Source: Geobacteraceae bacterium (GTDB lineage: Bacteria; Desulfobacterota; Desulfuromonadia; Geobacterales; Geobacteraceae). Taken from it: a stretch of 12,792 nt of DNA. The notes below the pieces were generated by a model. That model had not been told where the DNA came from. It saw only the letters and a program-made list of their open reading frames with translations, and did not search any database. The stretch is taken from NCBI GenBank assembly GCA_012797715.1, contig JAAZOO010000180.1:1-12792 (forward strand). Direction: 5' to 3'. Positions 1-5,972 of this stretch are shown here, piece after piece; positions within the stretch are counted from its first letter, which is position 1, and each line of letters begins with the position of its first letter. Both the position numbers and the translations under genes were made by a program.

Positions 1-595
1 CCCGTACGGAAGTTTCGATCTCCAGGGAGTCGGGAAGCCGGATGTCGTCCTCGGGAAAATCGAGGCACGCCTCGATACAGGCCAGAGCCCTCAACACTCC
101 ATCCCTGACGCCGGCGATTTTCCCGGACAGGAGCCCTTCCCTCTGGTGCTGGGCCAAGGCCAGGGCCGCCTCCGTCTTGCCCCTGATGACCTCAATGACC
201 GCTTCGGCCTGAAGGAGGTCGATCCTGCCGTTGAGAAAGGCGCGCTTGGTGAATTCGCCCGGTTCCGCCAGGCGCGCCCCGCATCGGAGAACCAGCTCGA
301 GGACCTTGTGGACCATGAGGGAACCCCCATGGCACTGTATCTCGAGGACATCCTCCCGGGTATAGGACCGGGGAGCCTTCATGAGGACGATCATGACCTC
401 GTCAAGGGGATCGCCGCTCTCCGGTTCGACGATCTCGCCATAATAAAAGCGGTGGCTCCGCAGGCCACCGCTCCCGTTTCGTCTGAATATCCGTTCGGCG
501 ATATGTTCCGCTTCGGCGCCGCTCAGCCGAACTATCCCGATGCCCCCCTCCCCGAGGGGGGTGCTGATGGCCGCTATTGTATCCTTCAGATACAT
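1..595 (-). CDS. mnmE: tRNA uridine-5-carboxymethylaminomethyl modification GTPase MnmE (TrmE), N-terminal part
   Basis: MnmE works with MnmG to modify the wobble uridine (U34) of certain tRNAs, using a tetrahydrofolate-derived one-carbon unit and GTP hydrolysis in the cytoplasm. The 198 codons visible here begin MYLKDTIAAISTPLGEGGIG, the classic MnmE start. They include the N-terminal folate-binding domain (about residues 1-120, with YTREDVLEIQCHGG near 78-91 and GEFTKRAFLNGRIDLLQAEA near 113-132) and the start of the helical domain (CLDFPEDDI near 178-186). The GTPase domain and C-terminal cysteine lie beyond the window edge, so the gene is cut by the window and not visibly broken. The ATG is preceded by an AGGA motif with about 7 bases of spacing. 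It starts 18 bases after the yidC stop codon and is probably the last visible gene of the rpmH-rnpA-yidD-yidC-mnmE operon. Identity is very secure from sequence alone. Confidence 0.97.
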   Translation of the reverse strand, partial: MYLKDTIAAISTPLGEGGIGIVRLSGAEAEHIAERIFRRNGSGGLRSHRFYYGEIVEPESGDPLDEVMIVLMKAPRSYTREDVLEIQCHGGSLMVHKVLELVLRCGARLAEPGEFTKRAFLNGRIDLLQAEAVIEVIRGKTEAALALAQHQREGLLSGKIAGVRDGVLRALACIEACLDFPEDDIRLPDSLEIETSVR

Positions 596-613
596 ACCGA
601 TTCCTGAGTATCG

Positions 614-2194
614 TTAATCTTTCAACGCGTGATTGATATACGCCTGCTGGGCAATGGTCAGGATGTTGTTCACCAGCCAGTAAATGACAAGTACCGACGG
701 AAAATTAAGAAACATGAAGGTGAAGATCACCGGAAGGGCAAGCATCATCTTGGCCTGCATGGGGTCCATGGTTGACGGTGTCATCTTCTGCTGGATAAAC
801 ATGGTCGCGCCCATGATGATGGGGGTCACATAGTAGGGATCCTTGGCGGAAAGGTCGGTTATCCAGAACACGAACGGGGCATGGCGCAACTCGATGGAAA
901 ACATGAGGGCCTTGTACAGGGCAAAGAAGACCGGTATCTGGACCAGCATGGGAAGGCACCCTCCCAGGGGATTCACCTTGTGGGTACGGTAGAGTTCCAT
1001 CATCGCCCTGTTCATGGCGTCGCGGTCATTCTTGTACTTTTCCTTCAATTCGGTCATCTTCGGCTGCAACTTCTGCATGTCCTTCATGGACTTGTAGCTC
1101 TTGTGGGTGAGGGGAAAGAACAGTATCTTGATGATGACGGTAATGATGATGATGGCGATGCCGTAATTATGGGTGTATTTGTAGAAAAACTTCAGGGTAT
1201 ACAGAAGGGGCTTGGCGATGGCGGAAAACCATCCTAAATCAAGTGACTGCTCAAGACCCGCGCCCTGAGCCTTCAAGATATCGAGATCCTTGGGACCGAA
1301 GAAAAGGCGGTACGCAACGGTAGTAGCCTGCCCCGTCTTGACCTCCAGTGACGGTGATGAAATGAGGGTCGTCAGATAGCGTGCATTCCCCTTTTCTATG
1401 GTTACGGGACCGATGCTGCCATCCTTTGATAGAATCGCGCTCAGAAAATATTTATCGGCATATCCGGTCCATTCTACACCTGACACGAATTTTTTTGGTT
1501 TTTCCGGTATGTCTTTGACTGCTTCGGTAGTAAACTTCCCGTCGGCGCGGGTGACGGCGCTGTCAATTTCGAATCTGCTCTGCTTGTCCTTTGCTCCTGC
1601 GGGATGAGGAAGGGACAGAGTTACTGTTCCCGTCAACGGAAGCGCGCCGCTATTGGTAATCCGGGTCTCGAGGCCTATTTCATATCCGGAACCGGAGAAG
1701 GTATAGGTCTTCGTTACCGTTACGCCTTGGGGAGAAGTCCAGGTGAAATCAAGCTGCTTTGTCTCGTTGCCGGTAAGCTTCAGCATTTCACTTTTCAGAC
1801 TGTAGACGGCATCCGGATCCAGAAAAAAACCGGTTGCGCCAGTCTTGAGGGCATATCCCTCTCCGGCACTTCCTGAAACAAGAGCCACGGGTTGACCACC
1901 CGCTCCGGCCGTCTCCCGATACTTTTTGAGAACGAGTCTCTTCAGGGTGGCGCCTTGGTTGGAAAAGACAGCGGTGAAAGTATCCGTTTCGACCACCGCG
2001 TCCTTGGAAACAAGAGCATTCTGCTGAATCGGCAGCGCCGACTGCACTGGTGCGCTCGCAGTGACCATGACGGATGATGCGGCCTGCTGAATCGGCTTCT
2101 GGGGAACCTTCTTCTCAGGCGCCGGAAAAAGAAGGGAATAGCCGTAAAAAAAAGCCAATGACAGAACTACTGCCAGTAACGCGCGTTTTTCCAT
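614..2194 (-). CDS. yidC: Membrane protein insertase YidC (Gram-negative long form)
   Basis: YidC inserts and folds inner-membrane proteins, alone or with the Sec translocon. The 526-residue protein has an N-terminal membrane anchor (about residues 5-23), then a Pro/Gln/Ala-rich linker and a large periplasmic beta-rich domain (about 60-320), as in E. coli YidC. The conserved five-helix insertase core follows (about 325-520), with LQPKMTELKEKY in the cytoplasmic coiled region (376-387), the near-universal KVNPLGGCLPMLVQIP (406-421), and ELRHAPFVFWITDLSAKDPYY (435-455). The groove charge that is Arg366 in E. coli aligns with Lys356 here (VIIKILFFPLTH). The start ATG is supported by CAGGAG with 5 bases of spacing. 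It lies just downstream of yidD and just upstream of mnmE. No jag/R3H gene sits between yidC and mnmE, although one is common there in many bacteria. Length and motifs are complete, with no frameshift seen. Confidence 0.98.
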   Translation of the reverse strand: MEKRALLAVVLSLAFFYGYSLLFPAPEKKVPQKPIQQAASSVMVTASAPVQSALPIQQNALVSKDAVVETDTFTAVFSNQGATLKRLVLKKYRETAGAGGQPVALVSGSAGEGYALKTGATGFFLDPDAVYSLKSEMLKLTGNETKQLDFTWTSPQGVTVTKTYTFSGSGYEIGLETRITNSGALPLTGTVTLSLPHPAGAKDKQSRFEIDSAVTRADGKFTTEAVKDIPEKPKKFVSGVEWTGYADKYFLSAILSKDGSIGPVTIEKGNARYLTTLISSPSLEVKTGQATTVAYRLFFGPKDLDILKAQGAGLEQSLDLGWFSAIAKPLLYTLKFFYKYTHNYGIAIIIITVIIKILFFPLTHKSYKSMKDMQKLQPKMTELKEKYKNDRDAMNRAMMELYRTHKVNPLGGCLPMLVQIPVFFALYKALMFSIELRHAPFVFWITDLSAKDPYYVTPIIMGATMFIQQKMTPSTMDPMQAKMMLALPVIFTFMFLNFPSVLVIYWLVNNILTIAQQAYINHALKD

Positions 2195-2209
2195 GAAAAC
2201 TCCTGCTGG

Positions 2210-2422
2210 TTATGGTACGGGATCGTATCCCCCAGGATGAAAAGGGTGGCATTTCAGAAGCCGCGCACCGGTAAGGCAGACTCCCTTCAGAAGGCCGTAT
2301 TTTTCCAGTGAGTGCTTGGCATACTGTGAACAGGTGGGATAAAAGCGACAGGAATTCGCCAGAAAGGGGGAAATGGACTTCTGGTACAGAATGATACACA
2401 TTATGAGCAATCGCTTGAGCAT
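2210..2422 (-). CDS. yidD: Membrane protein insertion efficiency factor YidD
   Basis: YidD is a small membrane-associated protein encoded next to rnpA and yidC in most bacteria; it is reported to help YidC-dependent insertion. The 70-residue product has the family hallmark CRFYPTCSQYA (about residues 25-35), a second Cys-His motif KCHPFHPGGYDPVP at the C-terminus (57-70), and a hydrophobic amphipathic N-terminus (MLKRLLIMCIILYQKSISPF). The ATG at 2422 gives the usual short N-terminus before the YQK-ISP motif. A shorter alternative is the ATG seven codons later. The gene starts inside the end of rnpA (22-base overlap, different frame) with only a weak GGAA-type ribosome site, so translational coupling to rnpA is likely. 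The yidC start follows 15 bases after its stop. Identity is certain; the exact start is slightly less so. Confidence 0.95.
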   Translation of the reverse strand: MLKRLLIMCIILYQKSISPFLANSCRFYPTCSQYAKHSLEKYGLLKGVCLTGARLLKCHPFHPGGYDPVP

Positions 2423-2763
2423 TGCAGATTCCGAATATATCCCAGCGCCTTATCAAGCTCCTGGCATACCTCGTGGAACGAAAGACTTTCAGCGCCCCGT
2501 TTTGCTATGACATTATAATCAGCGACACCGCACTGCGCCTTGTGAAGCCTGAAATACTCGAGAACCAGCCTCTTTACCCGGTTGCGCTTCACCGCCGTGC
2601 CGAACTTGCGGCTTGCGGTTATTCCAAACCGCACTCTGTCGGAGCAGCCCGTTGCCCAGATGATGAGAAAATGAGGCGTATGGTATTTCGTCCCTGAAGA
2701 GGACAGATGCAGGTACTGGGTCCTCTTCAGGAGTTTTTCCTCCCGGCGAAGGAAATTGCCCAC
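2401..2763 (-). CDS. rnpA: Ribonuclease P protein component (GTG start)
   Basis: RnpA is the protein subunit that binds the catalytic RNase P RNA and the 5' leader of precursor tRNA. The 120-residue product carries the RNR signature, GITASRKFGTAVKRNRVKRL, at about residues 47-66, continuing to EYFR near 69-72. It also has the expected basic N-terminal segment with EEKLLKRTQYL. Length is ordinary for the family. The chosen start is GTG, six bases after the TAG stop of rpmH. That stop is in frame with rnpA, so the reading frame cannot extend upstream and GTG is the first plausible start. There is no strong Shine-Dalgarno motif, only a weak GAG inside the rpmH stop region, so translation is probably coupled to rpmH. 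The 3' end overlaps yidD by 22 bases. The C-terminus ends in a Cys/Ser-rich tail (CSSDCS), with no function I can assign. Confidence 0.94.
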   Translation of the reverse strand: MGNFLRREEKLLKRTQYLHLSSSGTKYHTPHFLIIWATGCSDRVRFGITASRKFGTAVKRNRVKRLVLEYFRLHKAQCGVADYNVIAKRGAESLSFHEVCQELDKALGYIRNLQCSSDCS

Positions 2764-2769
2764 AATTCT

Positions 2770-2919
2770 CTACTTAACGGCAATCTGGACCGAAAGACGT
2801 TTTCTGCCCTTGGCGCGACGTCTCTTGATAACGAGCCTACCGTTTTTTGTGGACATCCGTACCAGAAATCCGTGAGTTCTCTTCCGTGAAATATTACTTG
2901 GCTGAAATGTTCTTTTCAT
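2770..2919 (-). CDS. rpmH: 50S ribosomal protein L34
   Basis: L34 is a small basic protein of the large ribosomal subunit that binds 23S rRNA. The 49 residues run from MKRTFQPSNISRKRTHGFLV through MSTKNGRLVIKRRRAKGRKR to a short tail (LSVQIAVK), nearly matching the family consensus. I place the start at the ATG at 2919, because L34 proteins begin MKRT-QPS and because a good AAGGAG ribosome site lies 9 bases upstream. The frame stays open upstream to 2985, but that extension has no family support. It is the first gene of the leftward operon, behind a promoter with a perfect -35 box, and its TAG stop is in frame with the following rnpA. In many bacteria rpmH is the leftward neighbour of dnaA, as here. 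Confidence 0.97.
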   Translation of the reverse strand: MKRTFQPSNISRKRTHGFLVRMSTKNGRLVIKRRRAKGRKRLSVQIAVK

Positions 2920-2928
2920 ATCCTGCAA

Positions 2929-2934
2929 CTCCTT
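2929..2934 (-). promoter_or_regulatory. Ribosome binding site of rpmH
   Basis: On the minus strand the sequence AAGGAG is followed by 9 bases and then ATG. This strong Shine-Dalgarno site decides the 49-residue start of L34 against the longer open frame that continues upstream. Confidence 0.8.
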
Positions 2935-2968
2935 GTATAGGATGGTATGTATCTGAAGCGAATTGATA

Positions 2969-2998
2969 TTTCTACGTGCAAACACGACGATTTGTCAA
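2969..2998 (-). promoter_or_regulatory. Probable sigma-70-type promoter of the rpmH-rnpA-yidD-yidC-mnmE operon
   Basis: Read on the minus strand, a perfect TTGACA (2993-2998) is followed after 18 bases by TAGAAA (2969-2974, four of six bases of the -10 consensus). It lies about 50 bases upstream of the L34 start, a normal leader length. The perfect -35 box fits the strong expression expected of a ribosomal protein gene. The -10 box is only fair and could be shifted by a few bases. Confidence 0.55.
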
Positions 2999-3003
2999 GC
3001 CCT

Positions 3004-3039
3004 ATTTTGCACTGCCCACAAAAATTAGCCTTGCAAAAT
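3004..3039. repeat. Perfect 8-base inverted repeat behind the rpmH promoter
   Basis: ATTTTGCA (3004-3011) and TGCAAAAT (3032-3039) are perfect inverted copies separated by 20 bases. The left copy starts five bases outside the rpmH -35 box, so the pair could be an upstream operator or a binding site for an origin protein. No protein can be assigned from the sequence. Confidence 0.5.
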
Positions 3040-3071
3040 GGGGTTGTCTCTGCTACTGTTCAACTTCCTCA

Positions 3072-3093
3072 AAAGGGGATGCATATCCCCTTT
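3072..3093. repeat. Perfect hairpin-forming inverted repeat in the rpmH-dnaA spacer
   Basis: AAAGGGGAT (3072-3080) and ATCCCCTTT (3085-3093) are perfect complements with a 4-base loop (GCAT). On the plus strand it is not followed by a T run, and on the minus strand only by a short one, so it does not look like a standard terminator. It sits between the rpmH promoter and the DnaA-box cluster. It could be an origin element, a dnaA 5' leader hairpin or a protein site. Confidence 0.55.
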
Positions 3094-3144
3094 CCAGAAG
3101 ACGAAATTCATTTGTAACCTACCGTTTTTTATAGCATATCCATA

Positions 3145-3176
3145 ATATCAACAACTGTTGATAAGCATGTGCATAA
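3145..3176. promoter_or_regulatory. Cluster of three DnaA-box-like sequences, two forming a palindrome
   Basis: Plus strand ATATCAACA (3145-3153) and minus strand TTATCAACA (3156-3164) form a near-perfect palindrome with a 2-base spacer. Minus strand TTATGCACA (3168-3176) follows and fits the relaxed DnaA consensus TTWTNCACA. The two minus-strand boxes are 12 bases apart start to start, close to one helical turn. The cluster ends 28 bases before the dnaA ATG, where it could serve both origin melting and autoregulation of dnaA. Confidence 0.55.
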
Positions 3177-3204
3177 CCTCCCCTGAACGTGAGAATATTT
3201 TTCT

Positions 3205-4551
3205 ATGGAAAAGGTTTGGCTCGATGTACTTTCCAATATGGAGAAGGTCCTCACACCCCATACCTTCACTACGTGGATACAACCACTGAAATTCCTCGAT
3301 GCGAAGGATAACGTCCTGTACCTTGAGGCTCCCAGCGGTTTTTTCCGGGACATGGTAAGGGAAAACTACCTTTCCATGATTGAAGAAGCTGTTTCCGCCA
3401 TAATCCAACACAAGGTTGCCGTTGATCTCAAAATCGCTCCGAAAGGACGCCTTGATGCTTCGGCAACGGAAACTCCCTCCCCGCACACAGAACCGGCTTC
3501 TCCGGATGAAAACAGGAACAATCCTGAAGTCATCTCAAACCTGAATCCAAAGTATACCTTTGACACCTTTGTCTGCGGAGCAGGCAATCAGTTTGCCTAT
3601 GCCGCCGCCCAGGCAGTGGCCAACAAGCCGGCAACCAATTACAACCCTCTTTTCATTTATGGCGGCGTGGGTCTCGGCAAAACTCACCTGTTGACGGCAA
3701 TCGGCAACCACATCCTCGCCGGTAACGGGAAGGCGCGCATCTGCCTCTATACATCGGAAAAGTTCATGAACGAAATGATAAACTGCATCCGATACAAAAA
3801 AATGGAGGAATTCAGAAACAAATTCAGGAGCATGGACGTCCTCCTCATTGATGACATTCAGTTCATGGCCGGCAAGGAGGCCACCCAAGAGGAGTTTTTT
3901 CACACCTTCAACGCCCTTCACGAATCCCATAAGCAGATTGTTGTGACCTCCGACAAGTTTCCGAAAGATATGGCCGGTCTGGAAGAAAGGCTTCGCTCCC
4001 GTTTCGAGTGGGGACTGATAGCCGATATCCAGCCTCCCGATATAGAAACAAAAATGGCCATATTAAAGAGAAAATCTGAGATTGACACCATCCATCTCCC
4101 CGATGACGTTGCACTTTTTCTCGCTTCCAGCTCCACGAGCAACGTGCGGGAACTGGAAGGAATGCTCATACGCCTCGGCGCATACGCCAGCCTAACTGGG
4201 AACGAAATAACGCTTTCCATGGCAAAGGATGTTCTCAAGGATATCATTGTTGAAAAAAACAGGGAAATGACCGTGGAGATGATTCAGAAATTCGTCGCCG
4301 AATTCTTCTCCATCAAAATGTCGGATCTGAAATCCGACAAGAGACTGAAAAATCTCGTCATACCGAGACAAATTGCCATATACCTCTGTCGGGAACTGAC
4401 CAAATCCTCCTACCCGGAAATAGGAGAAAAATTCGGAGGTAAAGATCATTCCACAATCATCCATTCTTTCAAAAAGATATCAAAACTCTTGGGTTCTGAT
4501 TCCGAATTGAAAAACACCGTCGAAAGCATCCGGAAAGGGCTGTTGGAATAA
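3205..4551 (+). CDS. dnaA: Chromosomal replication initiator protein DnaA
   Basis: DnaA binds DnaA boxes at the origin, forms an ATP-dependent filament, melts the duplex and helps load the replicative helicase. The 448-residue protein has all four domains. Domain I spans about 1-75 (MEKVWLDVLSNMEKVLTPHT, with TWIQPL near 23-28). A short polar, Pro/Ser-rich domain II linker runs about 80-112. The AAA+ domain has Walker A GGVGLGKT (153-160), Walker B LLIDDIQF (213-220), sensor 1 VVTSD (246-250), an arginine-finger region ERLRSRFEWG (261-270) and sensor 2 NVRELEG (313-319). Domain IV carries the DNA-binding signature GGKDHSTIIHSFKKI (411-425). The ATG at 3205 gives the usual N-terminus, though the upstream ribosome site is weak (GTGAG about 13 bases away). 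The gene is visibly more A/T-rich than gyrB and gyrA downstream. It is flanked on both sides by DnaA-box-like clusters. Identity is certain. Confidence 0.99.
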   Translation: MEKVWLDVLSNMEKVLTPHTFTTWIQPLKFLDAKDNVLYLEAPSGFFRDMVRENYLSMIEEAVSAIIQHKVAVDLKIAPKGRLDASATETPSPHTEPASPDENRNNPEVISNLNPKYTFDTFVCGAGNQFAYAAAQAVANKPATNYNPLFIYGGVGLGKTHLLTAIGNHILAGNGKARICLYTSEKFMNEMINCIRYKKMEEFRNKFRSMDVLLIDDIQFMAGKEATQEEFFHTFNALHESHKQIVVTSDKFPKDMAGLEERLRSRFEWGLIADIQPPDIETKMAILKRKSEIDTIHLPDDVALFLASSSTSNVRELEGMLIRLGAYASLTGNEITLSMAKDVLKDIIVEKNREMTVEMIQKFVAEFFSIKMSDLKSDKRLKNLVIPRQIAIYLCRELTKSSYPEIGEKFGGKDHSTIIHSFKKISKLLGSDSELKNTVESIRKGLLE

Positions 4552-4583
4552 TCTGGAAAAACTGTTCACGCACTACCGGAAAC

Positions 4584-4592
4584 TGTGGAAAA
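4584..4592 (-). promoter_or_regulatory. DnaA-box-like sequence TTTTCCACA
   Basis: On the minus strand this nonamer matches the relaxed DnaA consensus TTWTNCACA. It is the best of four similar sequences on the same strand in the dnaA-dnaN spacer. The others deviate at one or more positions. Confidence 0.5.
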
Positions 4593-4657
4593 TTTCTTCC
4601 CCTGTTGGAAACCCCGCAGCCATGCGCCGACAACCAACATTCCCTTTTCTAAAAAAA

Positions 4658-4686
4658 TTGATAAAAAACGGGAAGATACATGTATT
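4658..4686 (+). promoter_or_regulatory. Possible promoter of dnaN
   Basis: TTGATA (4658-4663, five of six bases of the -35 consensus) is followed after 17 bases by TGTATT (4681-4686, four of six of the -10 consensus). It would start transcription about 80 bases before dnaN. It overlaps the A/T-rich run, so the match could be chance. dnaN may also be read from dnaA. Confidence 0.35.
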
Positions 4687-4772
4687 TCAACAATTCCACA
4701 GGCTTCTACTTCTTACTACTGAAAGACTTTTAAAACCAATCGTATATATGCTCTGTTGAAAATGGAGGCACC

Positions 4773-5891
4773 ATGGAATTCACAATCGCCAAGGACACCT
4801 TTCTCAAAGCACTGCAACGGGTTCAGGGGATTATCGAAAACCGTAAAACCATGCCTATTCTGTCCAATGTTCTCATCACCGCGCAATCCGACAGAATCCA
4901 CGTGATTGCCACCGACCTGGAAGTGGGAATGAAAAGCTCCTACCCGGCAAAGGTATCGGAAGACGGCAGGATAACCGTATCCGCCAAAAAACTGTATGAA
5001 ATCCTCAAGGAGCTTCCGGAACAAGAGGTGCTCTTTTCCACACGGGAAAACGACTGGGTAGATCTCCGGTGCGGCAAGGCGCATTTCAACCTGGTCGGCC
5101 TCTCACCCGACGAATTTCCCTTCTTTCCCACCGTCAATGACAGCACGTTTCTCAGGCTTGACGGCTCACTCCTGCGGGAAATGGTGGAGATGACGTCATA
5201 CGCCATCTGCCACGATGAAACGAAATACAACCTTAACGGAATCTTCATAAAGGCTCTGGAAGAAGGTGGTAAAACCCTGCTACGCATGGTGGCCACGGAC
5301 GGACACCGCCTTTCCATGGCGGAACGGGAAGTGTCCCATGTCTCATCGCCTGACCTGTCGAATGGGGTGATATTTCCGAAAAAAGGCATTTTCGAACTGA
5401 AAAAGATTGCCGAGGAAAGCAACGATGAAATACTGCTTTCCTTTCTCGACAACAGTGCGTTCGTGAAAAAGGGCGACACCCTCGTTCTCATGAGGCTCGT
5501 CGACGGCTTTTTTCCCGATTACACGCGTGTCATGCCCACCGACAACGACAAAACGGTAACCGTCAACCGGGAAAATTTCTTCCACTCCCTGCGCCGGATG
5601 TCCATTCTTTCCAGCGAAAAATTCAAGGGTATTGTCATGGATTTGAAGAAGGATGTTATGGAAATTTCGGCAAGCAATCCCGAACTGGGCGAAGCCAGGG
5701 AGACGCTGGAGGTACGGTACGCAGGCCCTGATCTTTCCGTACGCTTCAATGCACGCTACCTCATTGATGCCGTATCTGTCCTGGATGAAGAGCTTGTGGA
5801 TCTGGAACTCAAGGATGAGCTGTCGCCCGCTGTTCTGCGGCCTCACCAGACACAGGGTTTCCTCGCGGTAATAATGCCCATGCGGGTCTAA
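4773..5891 (+). CDS. dnaN: DNA polymerase III beta subunit (sliding clamp)
   Basis: DnaN forms a ring dimer around DNA and tethers the replicative polymerase and repair enzymes. The 372-residue protein has the normal length and three successive clamp folds (about 1-120, 128-245 and 246-372). Recognisable family segments are MEFTIAKDTFLKALQRVQGI at the start, KTMPILSNVLI (25-35), SPDEFPFFP (111-119), the highly conserved ATDGHRL (174-180), and the C-terminal VIMPMRV, which forms part of the partner-binding pocket in this family. GGAGG lies 4 bases before the ATG, supporting the start. It follows dnaA after 221 bases and precedes recF by 81 bases. No truncation or frameshift is seen. Confidence 0.99.
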   Translation: MEFTIAKDTFLKALQRVQGIIENRKTMPILSNVLITAQSDRIHVIATDLEVGMKSSYPAKVSEDGRITVSAKKLYEILKELPEQEVLFSTRENDWVDLRCGKAHFNLVGLSPDEFPFFPTVNDSTFLRLDGSLLREMVEMTSYAICHDETKYNLNGIFIKALEEGGKTLLRMVATDGHRLSMAEREVSHVSSPDLSNGVIFPKKGIFELKKIAEESNDEILLSFLDNSAFVKKGDTLVLMRLVDGFFPDYTRVMPTDNDKTVTVNRENFFHSLRRMSILSSEKFKGIVMDLKKDVMEISASNPELGEARETLEVRYAGPDLSVRFNARYLIDAVSVLDEELVDLELKDELSPAVLRPHQTQGFLAVIMPMRV

Positions 5892-5919
5892 TCCAGGGGA
5901 ATCTTCACCAATATCAGCG

Positions 5920-5949
5920 GAAAAGCCAAATCGTTCTTCCAGGCTTTTC
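5920..5949 (+). repeat. Inverted repeat in the dnaN-recF spacer
   Basis: GAAAAGCC (5920-5927) and GGCTTTTC (5942-5949) are perfect complements with a 14-base loop. The structure ends 23 bases before the recF ATG. It lacks a following T run of useful length, so it is a weak terminator candidate at best. It could affect translation or processing between dnaN and recF. Confidence 0.4.
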
Positions 5950-5972
5950 TCTACCGCGGCGATTTCGGATAC

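Larger units (their letters stand above)
2999..3204. other. Candidate replication origin region upstream of dnaA
   Basis: This spacer between divergent rpmH and dnaA has no gene. It holds two inverted repeats (3004-3039 and 3072-3093), then an A/T-rich segment (about 3101-3155), then three closely packed sequences resembling the DnaA box TTATCCACA (3145-3176). Genes on both sides point away from it, as expected at a bacterial origin. I see no convincing dnaA promoter. The best weak candidate is TTGCAA (3031-3036) with TACTGT (3054-3059). Origin function is inferred from context and box-like sequences, and the second cluster beyond dnaA (4552-4772) is an equally valid candidate. Confidence 0.5.
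4552..4772. other. dnaA-dnaN spacer with DnaA-box-like sites and an A/T-rich run; candidate second part of the origin
   Basis: This 221-base spacer carries no gene. It holds a minus-strand TTTTCCACA (4584-4592), which fits TTWTNCACA. Weaker relatives are TTTTCCAGA (4552-4560), TTTCCAACA (4603-4611) and TTTTCAACA (4754-4762), all on the minus strand. An A/T-rich run (about 4646-4669) could be a DNA-unwinding element. In several bacteria the origin lies between dnaA and dnaN or is split around dnaA, so this is a plausible origin part, inferred from sequence only. A possible dnaN promoter also lies here. Confidence 0.5.

Noticed and set aside
146..607. A 153-codon plus-strand open frame at the left edge
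   Set aside because: It lies wholly opposite mnmE, whose frame is strongly supported by conserved motifs.
2920..2985. A 22-residue N-terminal extension of L34
   Set aside because: Family members begin MKRT-QPS, and the AAGGAG site lies directly before that ATG. The longer frame also runs through the operon leader close to the -10 box.
3031..3059. A sigma-70 promoter for dnaA
   Set aside because: TTGCAA and TACTGT with 17-base spacing match the consensus only four and three of six, so it is too weak to call as a feature.
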